From Paenibacillus sp. 19GGS1-52 (GTDB lineage Bacteria > Bacillota > Bacilli > Paenibacillales > Paenibacillaceae), in the NCBI RefSeq assembly GCF_022369515.1, contig NZ_CP059724.1, positions 5,332,001 to 5,396,000 on the forward strand: 64,000 bases of DNA. Reading direction: 5' to 3'. Made by a program: the position numbers and the translations under genes. The notes below the pieces were generated by a model. The model was not told the DNA's origin. It saw only the letters and a program-made list of their open reading frames with translations, and made no database searches. Positions 26,871 to 35,549 of the stretch are shown here, piece by piece (within the stretch, counting starts at the first letter, position 1; each line of letters opens with the position of its first letter).

Positions 26871-27524
26871 TTACATATGTAAAATGCCTCGTTCTAAGGC
26901 AACAGCCACTGCCTGCGATCTCGAGTCAACTCCTAGTTTGTTGTAAATATTCGTTAAATGAGCTTTTACCGTACGTTCGGAGATTCCCATATCAAAGGCG
27001 ATTTCTTTACTTCGGAAACCTCGTGCAACGGACTGCAGGATAAAAAGTTCCTTTTCGGTCAAGAGGGATACTTCTGCTCTTGTAGCAGTAGGTGCCTTCT
27101 GCTGCTCTCGGGCGGCAAACACCTTCTCCAGCATATCCGCCTGAAGCAGAGTCTCTCCTCTCACTGCCGATTCGATGTTCCGGAACAAATCCTCCCGGTT
27201 GGTATCCTTCAACAAGTAGCCCTTAGCTCCTAGAGACAGCCCTTCAATCATTAAATCGTCTTCGTTGTAGGTCGTCAAAATGATGACTGGGATGGGGCAG
27301 TTTTTGCTTTTCAAAATCTTCATGGCTTCTAGTCCGCTCATAACCGGCATATTTAAGTCCATTAAGATTACATCAGGGCTTACTTCATCGATAAGATCTA
27401 TGGCCTCCTGCCCGTTCCCCGCTTCCCCAACAATTTGAAACTGCTCGTTAGTTTCCATGATTAGCTTTAAGCCTTCCCGGACAACAAAGTGATCGTCTGC
27501 GATCAGAATTTTATACCGTTTCAT
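26871..27524 (-). CDS. NarL/LuxR-type response regulator (217 aa)
   Basis: An N-terminal receiver with Asp in VILMDLNMPVMSG (about residue 55) and Lys in AKGYLLKDTNR (about 105), and a C-terminal LuxR helix-turn-helix (about 150-215) with GFRSKEIAFDMGISERTVKAHLTNIY. The start overlaps the kinase stop by the four bases ATGA, so the two are translated together. It is expected to bind DNA as a phosphorylated dimer, perhaps at the tandem GTACATG repeats upstream of the operon. Confidence 0.93.
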   Translation of the reverse strand: MKRYKILIADDHFVVREGLKLIMETNEQFQIVGEAGNGQEAIDLIDEVSPDVILMDLNMPVMSGLEAMKILKSKNCPIPVIILTTYNEDDLMIEGLSLGAKGYLLKDTNREDLFRNIESAVRGETLLQADMLEKVFAAREQQKAPTATRAEVSLLTEKELFILQSVARGFRSKEIAFDMGISERTVKAHLTNIYNKLGVDSRSQAVAVALERGILHM

Positions 27525-28717
27525 ATAGAGTCTCCCTCGACGAATGATGCCTCAATTGTAATTCTCGTGCCTGCCGAGTTGCTATGCACCTTTATTTTCC
27601 CGCCTATCAGCCGTACTCGTTCCTGGAGACCCAACAGACCATAATGTCCGGCTTCCTTACCAATGGCGTTCGGGTTAAACCCCACCCCATTGTCTTTGAT
27701 CTCCATAAATAACTGACTATTTTGGTCGGACAAGGTAAGCCACACCTTTTCAGCCTGGGCATGCCGGGCAATATTGGTGAGACACTCCTTAACCATATGC
27801 AGACTGTGTTCCATTAACTTCCTGGACAAGCGTTTATTGAGTTTGAAGTGTGTAGATACGACTATACCAGTAGCGTCTGTAAAATGCTGCACTTCATTTT
27901 CAACAGCTTCCCTGAAATCAATTTCTGATGCCGATTTCACCCGAAGATTATCGATAGCAAGGCGTGCTTCTGCCAGAGTCCTGCGCGCCTGTTTCATAGA
28001 CAGCTTGATGATTTCCTGGGTCCGCTCCGTATGGCCTTGGGCCATGTGCGCATCCGCAGCTTCGAGCTGCATAATTAATCCAGCTACACCTTGTGCCAGA
28101 GTGTCATGCAGATCGCGAGCCATACGCTGACGTTCATTGGAGAGTGTCAACTCCTCCACCTTCTGGTGAGCCTCCTGAAGATCACGCCAATAATTCTGAA
28201 TCCTGAGGCGTTCGTTAACCTGCTGATAGAACAATAGAGCATAAGCTAAGACGATAATCAACATCAACGTAAATATAGGGAGTAAGAGAATGAGCTCATC
28301 CGTATCGCCTAAGGTAAGAGCAGCATCAAAAAATATAACAATACTCATCAGGGCTACGAAAACGACTTTTTTCATTTGATATGAAAACCCCAGGCATTGT
28401 GCAATCAAGACCGGAAGCAGTCCAATTAGAACGGCTTGGTAACCGTTTGGCATGAGGATCGCGCACAAATAAATTAAGACTCCCTGCAGAATAAAGTAAA
28501 ACCATGATTGTTTACTGGTAATTTGGTAGGAGTTCCAGTGCAATAAGACATGAACCGTGAACAGCACCGTAAATACTAAACTGGATAAAAGTAAAGGATT
28601 CTGTAAGAACTGCACAAGTATAGTCGATACATAAACTACCGACACCCAGATCAATACCGGCAGTCTGGATGCGAACAATTCATTAATGAATATTAACCCA
28701 TCTTTTTTTTCTTTCAC
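27521..28717 (-). CDS. Membrane sensor histidine kinase, HisKA_3 type
   Basis: Five or six hydrophobic N-terminal segments without a large extracytoplasmic domain are followed by a coiled-coil linker, the phospho-acceptor His in MARDLHDTLAQG (about residue 208) and an HATPase domain with KECLTNIARHAQA and the G-box DNGVGF. This DesK/LiaS-like layout senses membrane state in known members. GTG at 28717 has GAGGGGGG upstream and is preferred; ATG at 28735 is possible but lies on that ribosome site. It forms an operon with the regulator. The stimulus is unknown. Confidence 0.9.
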   Translation of the reverse strand: MKEKKDGLIFINELFASRLPVLIWVSVVYVSTILVQFLQNPLLLSSLVFTVLFTVHVLLHWNSYQITSKQSWFYFILQGVLIYLCAILMPNGYQAVLIGLLPVLIAQCLGFSYQMKKVVFVALMSIVIFFDAALTLGDTDELILLLPIFTLMLIIVLAYALLFYQQVNERLRIQNYWRDLQEAHQKVEELTLSNERQRMARDLHDTLAQGVAGLIMQLEAADAHMAQGHTERTQEIIKLSMKQARRTLAEARLAIDNLRVKSASEIDFREAVENEVQHFTDATGIVVSTHFKLNKRLSRKLMEHSLHMVKECLTNIARHAQAEKVWLTLSDQNSQLFMEIKDNGVGFNPNAIGKEAGHYGLLGLQERVRLIGGKIKVHSNSAGTRITIEASFVEGDSI

Positions 28718-28767
28718 TTGGCTGCCCCCCCTCATCTTCCATTATAAAGATTACTCCTCTGCTTGGG

Positions 28768-28798
28768 TGTACTTTCGTACATGTACCTTCGTACATGT
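28768..28798. promoter_or_regulatory. Tandem 14-bp repeats, candidate NarL-type operator
   Basis: TTCGTACATGT occurs at 28774-28784 and again at 28788-28798, with a further GTAC on the left, giving overlapping GTACATGTAC palindromes. The repeat lies about 50 bases upstream of the kinase start and in the shared region with the phosphodiester-glycosidase gene. Spacing and position fit autoregulation by the adjacent NarL-type regulator (inference). Confidence 0.45.
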
Positions 28799-28912
28799 CC
28801 AGGTGTATTCAGCGAACCTTCAGCTAATAATTCAGGTTCAGTTAAGCTATGCCGCCTAAACTAAACTTATAAATAAGATCCCTACTGAATAAGAAAGGCG
28901 GTTCCCATACCT

Positions 28913-29866
28913 ATGCCAAAAAAATACTCAACCAAACGAAAAATAGTTATCGTCGTGGCGCTCTGCTGTTTACTCATCGGCGGCATCTTATATCAACTCG
29001 CCGATCGTTATTTGATCGAACATGTCGAAGTCGTTGTAGCCGCCGATACCGTGTCCAGCGCTGCGAAAACAATTAACGATTCGAGCGCATCGAGCTCTAA
29101 CTCATCCGAAGTCGTATCTGACGATTGGAACTACAGCAGTGATGACACGACCATCTCCATTAAAAAAGTCATCACCGGCTCTGGCAGCGATCAAATCACG
29201 TACTATGTCGCTGATGTGCAGGTTTCGGACGCCTCGCTTATCCAATCGGCTTTCGCCGATAATTCTTTTGGTCGCAACATCACCGAAGATACTTCGGACA
29301 TCGCCGCCGACCATAAAGCCGTCTTCGCAATCAATGGAGACTACTATGGTTTCCGAAGCGACGGAGTCATTATTCGCAACGGTATCTTGTACCGCAATGA
29401 ACCAGCCCGGGAGGCAGTAGCCCTCTATGCAGATGGCACTATGGCCGCCTACGACGAAGAAGAGGTGTCCGCCGAGACCCTGTTAGCGAACGGAGTCCTC
29501 CAGACGCTGTCATTCGGCCCGGCACTCATCCAGAACGGTAAGCTCGTTCAGGATCTGGACAATGTCAAAATCGACACAAATTTCGGCAATCGCTCTATCT
29601 CTAGCTCTAACCCGCGTACAGGCATCGGTATGATCTCGCCCAACCACTACGTGTTCGTCGTCGTCGATGGCAGATCAGACGAAAGCCGTGGCATGACGCT
29701 CGATGAGTTTGCTCAGGTGTTCGATGATCTCGGTGCCACGGAGGCGTATAACCTAGACGGCGGCGGTTCGTCCACGATGTATTTTATGGGCCGTGTTGTG
29801 AATAATCCGCAAGGCAAACAAGAGGAACGTGGCGTAAGCGACATCCTCTATCTCGGGGAGGGATAA
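28913..29866 (+). CDS. Phosphodiester glycosidase family protein (NAGPA domain), membrane-anchored (317 aa)
   Basis: An N-terminal membrane anchor (about residues 9-31) is followed by a Ser-rich linker and a NAGPA domain with FAINGDYYGFR and the conserved AYNLDGGGSSTMYF. Members split sugar-phosphate diesters or are linked to exopolysaccharide and phage-receptor sugar modification; the substrate here is unknown. It is exported but tethered. The downstream GT2-GtrA gene starts three bases after its stop, so both belong to one envelope-glycan operon. It is divergent from the two-component system. Confidence 0.88.
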   Translation: MPKKYSTKRKIVIVVALCCLLIGGILYQLADRYLIEHVEVVVAADTVSSAAKTINDSSASSSNSSEVVSDDWNYSSDDTTISIKKVITGSGSDQITYYVADVQVSDASLIQSAFADNSFGRNITEDTSDIAADHKAVFAINGDYYGFRSDGVIIRNGILYRNEPAREAVALYADGTMAAYDEEEVSAETLLANGVLQTLSFGPALIQNGKLVQDLDNVKIDTNFGNRSISSSNPRTGIGMISPNHYVFVVVDGRSDESRGMTLDEFAQVFDDLGATEAYNLDGGGSSTMYFMGRVVNNPQGKQEERGVSDILYLGEG

Positions 29867-29869
29867 GCC

Positions 29870-30880
29870 ATGACCGTATTAATACCATCCTATGAACCTG
29901 ATCATCGCTTGATTGAGCTTATCAAGAGCCTTCGGGCCATGACTGAAGCACCGATCATCGTTGTGGACGACGGAAGCGGAGAACGGTTTCGCAACATCTT
30001 CGATTCTGTCAAAGCCGCCGGCTGCACCGTACTGACCCATGTCGTCAACCGAGGCAAGGGAAGGGCACTTAAGACCGGATTTCAATATATTATAGACAAC
30101 GACCCCACAACCGCTGTCGTCTGTGCGGATAGCGATGGACAACATTCGCCTAAGGACATCGTCGCTGTCGGTCATGCAAGCGAATCCACCGAAGCCAAGA
30201 TGGTGCTTGGCAGCCGCTTGTTCACCGGCAAGGTGCCGCTGCGCAGCCGCTTAGGCAACCGACTCACCAGCAAAGTGTACGATTCGGCAACTGGCATCTA
30301 CATCGGAGATACGCAAACTGGCCTTCGCGGGTATCCGAGAAGCATGCTCAACTGGCTTTGCCAAGTTCCTGGGGAACGATTCGAATACGAGATGAACCTC
30401 CTGCTAGAGGCTCCCTCTCAAGGCTATGGCATTCAGGAGATGCCCATCGATACGATTTATTTGAACGATAATCATTCCTCCCATTTTCGTCCCATTGCCG
30501 ATTCCTTAAAGATATATATGCCCATTTTAAAATTCAGCGCCTCTTCCGTCATCTCAGGTATTCTTGATTTTGTTCTTCTCTTGCTGCTTCAGTCCGCGAC
30601 CTCGAATCTTTTATTATCAGTCATCGGTGCCAGAGCCGGGAGCTCAGCCGCAAATTATGCCATGAATCGGCGACTTGTCTTCGCCAGTCAGAAAAAGACG
30701 TCGTTTCGAAAGTCCATGACCCGCTATTATTCACTTGCAGTCTTCATTCTAGGTCTGAATTATGCATGTTTGTCGCTACTGCACACCTTGCTGGGTGTTC
30801 CCCTGATTCCAGCAAAGCTCGCTACCGAATGTCTTTTATTTCTATTTAGTTATTGGGCTCAGCGGAGGTTTGTCTATTAG
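29870..30880 (+). CDS. Fusion of GT2 glycosyltransferase and GtrA-like membrane domain (336 aa)
   Basis: The N-terminal GT2 domain (residues 1-210) has IIVVDDGSGE, the DxD-like ADSDGQ and GDTQTGLRG. The C-terminal part (about 215-336) has four membrane helices of the GtrA family with NYAMNRRLVF. This resembles polyprenyl-phosphate sugar synthases with a built-in GtrA flippase domain, supplying and turning a lipid-linked sugar for wall-polymer decoration. GGGAGGG precedes ATG. The pairing with a NAGPA protein suggests making and trimming of the same sugar phosphodiester (inference). Confidence 0.88.
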   Translation: MTVLIPSYEPDHRLIELIKSLRAMTEAPIIVVDDGSGERFRNIFDSVKAAGCTVLTHVVNRGKGRALKTGFQYIIDNDPTTAVVCADSDGQHSPKDIVAVGHASESTEAKMVLGSRLFTGKVPLRSRLGNRLTSKVYDSATGIYIGDTQTGLRGYPRSMLNWLCQVPGERFEYEMNLLLEAPSQGYGIQEMPIDTIYLNDNHSSHFRPIADSLKIYMPILKFSASSVISGILDFVLLLLLQSATSNLLLSVIGARAGSSAANYAMNRRLVFASQKKTSFRKSMTRYYSLAVFILGLNYACLSLLHTLLGVPLIPAKLATECLLFLFSYWAQRRFVY

Positions 30881-30894
30881 AAAGTAACTAGCAA

Positions 30895-30937
30895 AAAGGA
30901 TATTCCTCAGCCGTTAACAGGCTTTGGAATATCCTTT
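30895..30937. terminator. Bidirectional terminator
   Basis: A perfect 12-bp stem AAAGGATATTCC flanks an 18-base loop between the convergent GT2-GtrA and TetR genes. Confidence 0.8.
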
Positions 30938-31541
30938 ACGCATTTTCATTTTCATTTTTATATTGAGATCGAAGCAACGCAATTTGCCGGGCAAGAAAAA
31001 GCGGTGTATACGGCATGTCCTTACGAAGCCAGGCAATAATCGTACCAATCAAGGCTGAGGAGCCGTACCATATGGTAATGTCCTTTTGTATATTTTCTGT
31101 TGAAATGTTAGAGTCGCTTTCCCCTCTCTCCAGCCGTGCAGAAATCATTTCCGTAATCACACTTAGCAGACGATCCCTAAAGACTGTACTTTGTTTCGAT
31201 GTGAGAATAACCTTGTAAAATTTCGCATGGTCCTGAATATGTTCTAGCATTTTAACTAGCATTTTCCAATATTCTTCATCTGTTGAATTTAGATTTAGCG
31301 GATTTCTATTCATTACCTGTCGTATGTCCTGAACCATCTCATCCGCCATCTTTTCCAGCATATCGGGAATATCTCGATAATGCAGATAAAAAGTTACACG
31401 GTTGATGGTGGCGCGTTCCGCCAGTCGGTTTACTGAAATTTTCTCGATATCCATTTCCTGAAGCAATTCAATAACGGCATCTTTAATCAATTGACGCGTG
31501 CGTAGTATCCGAGGATCCGTGTGAGGTGTCGTATTATTCAT
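30936..31541 (-). CDS. TetR/AcrR-family regulator (201 aa)
   Basis: An N-terminal helix-turn-helix (KISVNRLAERATINRVTFYLHYRD, residues about 35-58) with a C-terminal ligand domain of the TetR_C type. It is divergent from a decayed DHA2-type MFS exporter gene (31693-31867), which it very likely once controlled. The remaining regulon, if any, is unknown. Confidence 0.88.
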   Translation of the reverse strand: MNNTTPHTDPRILRTRQLIKDAVIELLQEMDIEKISVNRLAERATINRVTFYLHYRDIPDMLEKMADEMVQDIRQVMNRNPLNLNSTDEEYWKMLVKMLEHIQDHAKFYKVILTSKQSTVFRDRLLSVITEMISARLERGESDSNISTENIQKDITIWYGSSALIGTIIAWLRKDMPYTPLFLARQIALLRSQYKNENENA

Positions 31542-31692
31542 CCGATTCTCTCCATTCTTCTATTTTTTATAATAAATAACAATTCATGAATTTTCTTTTC
31601 TTTTTCAGAAAAACAGCACTTGATAACAAAAAAATTTCACATATTATCTAATTTATACATTGTAAATTATACAACAGAGTATGTATTAAGTC

Positions 31693-31867
31693 GATGCGGT
31701 ATCGCAGTTACCCTTGTGATGTGCGCAGACATGATGCTGCTTCCCTGTACTTTCAGAATGCTCGTGGGTATAACGCATTGGAGTCTGGCTTGCTGATGCC
31801 CGTCACTGGTAAGCTGTTCGATAAGTATGGAACGAAATGGCTTGCCCGTATTGACCATCCGATGTGA
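31693..31867 (+). pseudogene. Relic of a DHA2-family (EmrB/QacA-like) MFS drug exporter
   Basis: One frame reads GIAVTLVMCADMMLLP, a membrane-helix piece of DHA2 exporters. After a frameshift it reads YFQNARGYNALESGLLMPVTGKLFDKYGTKWLARI, which is the loop-helix signature of the same family with part of the loop deleted. Only about 55 of some 480 codons remain. It is divergent from a TetR gene, as intact exporters of this type usually are. Confidence 0.75.
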
Positions 31868-31935
31868 AGCTGAAGAAGCTAATCACAGAAGAAGCCTAAG
31901 AACAGTAAAAGAAAAGCACCATTAACTAACTAAAC

Positions 31936-31975
31936 AAAGCCAACTTACCTTAATCAGAAGGTAAGTTGGCTTTTC
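31936..31975. terminator. Strong bidirectional terminator
   Basis: A near-perfect stem of about 16 bp (AAAGCCAACTTACCTT) with a 6-base loop and T-runs on both strands, directly past the metallophosphoesterase stop. Confidence 0.88.
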
Positions 31976-32773
31976 TTATATTACTTTCACTTGATTTACC
32001 AGGATACTGAATTGACTACCATTGATTGTCAAGGTTGCATCGTAATAACCACGACCGCTTGGGGTGCATTTATAATCCCCTGAACATCCGCATACAAAAA
32101 ACTTTGTCTTTGCATAACCTGGATAAATATTAGTGAGTTTTCGATAAAATTTATGTCCATGATGAGTAAAAATAGCCAAAACTCTATCTCTGACTTTTGG
32201 AGGAATAGCCTTGAAGAACTTAGTGGTTTCCGTTTGATCTAGAACGTGGCTGGAATCTACCGTTATCCCAGCTACCTTCAAGGGCCAATGAAAATCAATA
32301 ATATAATAATGTTGATCATCTAAATTTCCCAACAATTTTATACTGCTTGGACTAAACTCCCCAAGTGCACAATCTAACCAAACATACTTCACCCTACCCT
32401 GTGTTCCCGGGAAATTCATTTGGCCAGTAACAGGCCCTAAATATTGGGTGAATAAAGGTCGAGTGGATGCTTCCCAATTTCCTATCGATGCTTTATAAGG
32501 TATGCTTCCTAAAGTTTTTGTAACCGTATCTTTGAAGTCTTTGTAGTACGCATCGGCATGATTTCCATGATCAGCTCCCGCCTGTGCATTATCACCCCCA
32601 AAAATAATAAACCTTTTATTCTTGCTACTCACTACTTTTGGCAATAGATTCTTAAAAATGCTCGAACTATTCCCATATCCCACATGGCTATCGCCTACAA
32701 CTGCGAAGTGAATAACCTGAGCCTTTAGCAGTGGATTCAATGTGCGTGGTTTCAATGTGCGTTGTGGTTTCAT
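31976..32773 (-). CDS. Metallophosphoesterase-fold protein with degenerate motifs (265 aa)
   Basis: The calcineurin-like fold is seen from VVGDSHVGYG (D-x-H motif), FGGDNAQAG (GD motif) and IFTHHGH. The usual GNHE is GNWE, and the final GHxH motif is replaced by CGCSGDYKC. Some metal ligands are therefore missing, and activity may differ from standard phosphoesterases. ATG at 32773 has AAGGGGG upstream; an ATG 17 codons earlier lacks support. There is no signal peptide. It is monocistronic between two terminators, with no functional hints from neighbours. Confidence 0.75.
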   Translation of the reverse strand: MKPQRTLKPRTLNPLLKAQVIHFAVVGDSHVGYGNSSSIFKNLLPKVVSSKNKRFIIFGGDNAQAGADHGNHADAYYKDFKDTVTKTLGSIPYKASIGNWEASTRPLFTQYLGPVTGQMNFPGTQGRVKYVWLDCALGEFSPSSIKLLGNLDDQHYYIIDFHWPLKVAGITVDSSHVLDQTETTKFFKAIPPKVRDRVLAIFTHHGHKFYRKLTNIYPGYAKTKFFVCGCSGDYKCTPSGRGYYDATLTINGSQFSILVNQVKVI

Positions 32774-32905
32774 CGTGAACCCCCTTTTATGTTTTTTTAA
32801 ATACATGTAGTATTTATATTCCAATAAAGGTTAACGGGTCTTAGACAAATAGCTGTGTTAGGAACATATAGATTAACCACAACACTCTAAAACGTGCTAA
32901 AAGTC

Positions 32906-32936
32906 AAAGCCACCCCAAACTTTGGAGTGGCTGCTT
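32906..32936 (-). terminator. Hairpin after the receiver gene
   Basis: AGCCACCCCA and TGGAGTGGCT form a stem beyond the receiver gene stop; the minus-strand tail is only weakly T-rich. Confidence 0.6.
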
Positions 32937-32967
32937 TGAGTGGATTCCATTTCATTTGTGACAAGGC

Positions 32968-33333
32968 TTAGTACCGCTGTTCCGCAAGTGCTCTTTGAAT
33001 TGTTTTATGGAGTCTTTCTTGTATAACAGGCTTTACGATGTAGTCATAGGCATGTACATCAAATGCATCCGACGCATATTCTTTATAGGATGTCACAAAT
33101 ACAATCCTCATTTGCCTTCCGCTTGCTCTTAATCGTTCAGCAAACTCAAGGCCATTCTCTCTGGGCATACCAATGTCCAAAAATAGCAAATCCACATCAT
33201 GATTCAGCAAATACGAAAAAGCAGCCGTGGTCTCCTGGAAGCTTCCGACGATTTCGATCTCATTTACCTTAGCGAGCATTCGGTCCATGATTACGTGCAT
33301 AGCCTTCTCGTCATCAATAATAACGACCTTCAA
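32968..33333 (-). CDS. Single-domain response regulator (121 aa)
   Basis: A receiver only, with DDE at 7-9, the phospho-acceptor Asp in LLFLDIGMPRENG (about residue 54), Thr-Ser in VFVTSYKEYA and Lys in YDYIVKP. It is most like receivers of LytTR- or BTAD-type regulators (AFDVHAYDYIVKP), but the output domain is missing and the gene ends soon after the last helix. No kinase is adjacent. It is either a stand-alone relay or a truncated regulator. Confidence 0.85.
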   Translation of the reverse strand: MKVVIIDDEKAMHVIMDRMLAKVNEIEIVGSFQETTAAFSYLLNHDVDLLFLDIGMPRENGLEFAERLRASGRQMRIVFVTSYKEYASDAFDVHAYDYIVKPVIQERLHKTIQRALAEQRY

Positions 33334-33586
33334 CCTACACGCCTCCTCTCGTACCCGATGATAAGCTAAGTATAACCTACGCCAATGATAGCAAAATGAC
33401 AGAAAATTCTCCTCATTTTTATCATAGGCTTCAATTGTCGCAATAGCATCTATACGGAACGCTTACTGTGTAATCCTATTGATCCGCCGTAGTCCAAAAT
33501 AACGCCCATTTCTCGCATAAAAGAAAGGCATGTAGTAGAATAATATCTGAGCTGTACAATATAAGTAGAAGTAAGAGGTGTTCACA

Positions 33587-33877
33587 ATGGCTATTAGTTT
33601 CACTAAATCTGTCTTAAGCCGGTTAAATCAAGAAATCGCTGAACTTGAAGCCAGAATGTTAGAACAAAAGAAAAAAACAGACAAAGCTCTTCTTAAAATT
33701 CGCCAAATAGAGAAAGACTGTAAATTAAGCTCTTCCCCCAGTGATTTAAGCAGTAAAATGAGTCGTATCAGCAAATTAAAAGAAGACATTAAAAAGTTCA
33801 ACCAGCATCAACTTGAGTTATCCAAAGAATTGGACAAAAAGAAGTTTACTCTTTCTCAGTTGCCGCCAACGGAATAA
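33587..33877 (+). CDS. Small coiled-coil protein (96 aa), unrecognised
   Basis: Nearly the whole length is heptad-rich and charged: an N-terminal helix from VLSRLNQEIAELEARML and a second from ISKLKEDIKKFNQHQLEL, suggesting a helical hairpin. There are no Cys, signal or membrane segments. AGAGGTG lies before the ATG; a GTG three codons upstream is less likely. A hairpin at 33913-33942 may terminate it. No function can be assigned. Confidence 0.6.
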   Translation: MAISFTKSVLSRLNQEIAELEARMLEQKKKTDKALLKIRQIEKDCKLSSSPSDLSSKMSRISKLKEDIKKFNQHQLELSKELDKKKFTLSQLPPTE

Positions 33878-33912
33878 CCGGGAACAGTAAATATCTAAAA
33901 GTTATCGAACCC

Positions 33913-33942
33913 TAAAGCAGCAGGCCAATTGGCATGCTGCTT
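33913..33942 (+). terminator. Hairpin after the coiled-coil gene
   Basis: AAGCAGCA and TGCTGCTT form an 8-bp stem with a 14-base loop, 36 bases after the stop. The T-run is short. Confidence 0.5.
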
Positions 33943-33951
33943 AGTTCATTT

Positions 33952-33981
33952 TCACCGCTTCGCCTTATAAAACTTATGCAC
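33952..33981 (-). pseudogene. Possible relic of a sigK-type 3' end
   Basis: The minus strand ends HKFYKAKR-stop. Over its last 27 bases it differs at only two positions from the 3' end of the sigK fragment at 58794 (HEFYKVKR-stop). Sequence further upstream does not match. It is short, so chance or another shared tail cannot be excluded. Confidence 0.4.
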
Positions 33982-34014
33982 CCATCGAATAAGCCTGAAA
34001 ATAACACCGATATA

Positions 34015-34165
34015 TTAAATTAATTCGGACTCTTGCAAAAGCCTTTGCACGATGGTTGCGGCCTCCACCTTTAAAATATACGCTTTGGGCGCAAGCTTAC
34101 TCCAATACCCGTTATTCCCATTGCTTTCGCAACAATGGCATGTGCCTCAAACTCAGTAAATGACT
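34015..34165 (-). pseudogene. Relic of an S-layer-homology (SLH) domain, C-terminal end
   Basis: One frame reads KSFTEFEAHAIVAKAMGI and another WSKLAPKAYILKVEAATIVQRLL followed shortly by a stop; together these match the middle and last parts of an SLH repeat. A frameshift separates the two. Only the end of a surface protein is left, against the 3' end of the zinc-ribbon gene. Confidence 0.65.
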
Positions 34166-35449
34166 TTACGTCTGCTGGTAATTCACAGCTACGATCAGGC
34201 AAGCCTCGCACAGATATATATAATAAATCCCCTCGCTGAACTCAACCTGCTCCATGTCTATTTGTGCGATAAACTTCATTGTCACTGAACAGCAGGGGCA
34301 GACAGGATATTCCGCATCCTGAATCCAGGCCGGATGTCCCCCAATCTGCGTCGCAGGCGCCTCAAGCGTCCAAAACGCATGTTCATAGGTACCCATCTGC
34401 TGTTCCGATAGTTGCATGGCACGCCATGATAATTCTTCTATGTCCTTATTTTCAGGCAAAAAATCGGGAACGACATTATATTCACTCCACGAGTACCCGC
34501 CATCCAGATCCACTTTCATAAACACCGTGCCATAACAATTACAGTGCATGCAAGCTGCAATCCTTAACCGTTGGCCGGAAAGCTTCATATATTGAATCAG
34601 CGGATGCTGCAAATTGTAATCAAACAGCACTGTCAATTTGCTACCGCACCAAGGGCAGGAATACTCACTCGACTGCAGTACAACTACCGCTGAATGAGCC
34701 CGATTCATTCCACTTTCCCCTTCTGCGCATACTTTAAGAGGATAACTCTCTGGGTAATAAAGCAGCTTCTTCCTTCCGCCCGTATCTAACTCCCATCCTG
34801 CTTCGTGGGAATAGGATTCCGGAGACGTATTTAACTCCGATGCCCATTGAGGCGGATGCTGTCGCCATGTCTCGAACTGTCGAACAACCTCTTCATCGCC
34901 AATCCAGGCCAATGCAAGCAGCAAGTGATTACGGTTTGCTGAATTATACTCCAACTGATGAATGAGCTTATCGCGGATATCCTGACTCGCTTCCTTATAG
35001 AGAATACCGGGATAATACTTCCCTTTACGAAAAAAAACCTCCAGCCCCCGCTCGATGCGTGCACTTGAAAAACAAGCAAGCGACAGTAGAATGGTTTCAG
35101 CTTGGCCAAAATCATCTTCTTCCATCAATGCAATCGCGTAGGTCTCCAATCGCTCCCGATCACTTTCATTCAACTGATGATACAACTCTTGCGCGGTTTT
35201 CTGGTAGGTTATTTCGTGTTCGAGCGGGTTGTATTTCCGCGGTTTATGCATGATCTTAAGAATTTCAACTGGATCATTTACACCCGCATACAGATCAACA
35301 TCTTTCCGATTTTGTTCAATATATGCCTTCTCCTCCAGCGCAAGTTTCTTCTGATGACATGGCATGCAGATTCCACCCGTTTTTAAAGCAGTGGCAGGAA
35401 GAATACTTGCCTTGCAGCCTAAGGTTTGGCAGGGCAGACGCTCGCTCAT
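34166..35449 (-). CDS. Zinc-ribbon-containing protein of unknown function (427 aa)
   Basis: Not recognised as a named family. The N-terminus has paired Cys motifs (CQTLGC and CMPC), a helical region at about 70-200 resembles repeat-type (HEAT-like) packing, and the C-terminal half has more Cys pairs (CPWCGSK, CMHCNC, CPCCSV and CEAC) suited to two or three zinc sites. There is no signal peptide or membrane segment. ATG at 35449 has AGGAGAGG upstream. The downstream SLH relic suggests rearrangement just past its 3' end. Confidence 0.7.
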   Translation of the reverse strand: MSERLPCQTLGCKASILPATALKTGGICMPCHQKKLALEEKAYIEQNRKDVDLYAGVNDPVEILKIMHKPRKYNPLEHEITYQKTAQELYHQLNESDRERLETYAIALMEEDDFGQAETILLSLACFSSARIERGLEVFFRKGKYYPGILYKEASQDIRDKLIHQLEYNSANRNHLLLALAWIGDEEVVRQFETWRQHPPQWASELNTSPESYSHEAGWELDTGGRKKLLYYPESYPLKVCAEGESGMNRAHSAVVVLQSSEYSCPWCGSKLTVLFDYNLQHPLIQYMKLSGQRLRIAACMHCNCYGTVFMKVDLDGGYSWSEYNVVPDFLPENKDIEELSWRAMQLSEQQMGTYEHAFWTLEAPATQIGGHPAWIQDAEYPVCPCCSVTMKFIAQIDMEQVEFSEGIYYIYLCEACLIVAVNYQQT

Positions 35450-35549
35450 CGTACCTCTCCTATTCTGTAAAATTATTTTCAACTGGTCGGCTGCTGATTC
35501 TTCATCTCCGAGCTATCGCCCCGGAATGGACTTAAGCTGATGTCACCTC

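Noticed and set aside
26384..27043. 219-codon plus-strand frame spanning the exporter and regulator genes
   Set aside because: Runs antisense across two well-supported genes and a terminator; no family features.
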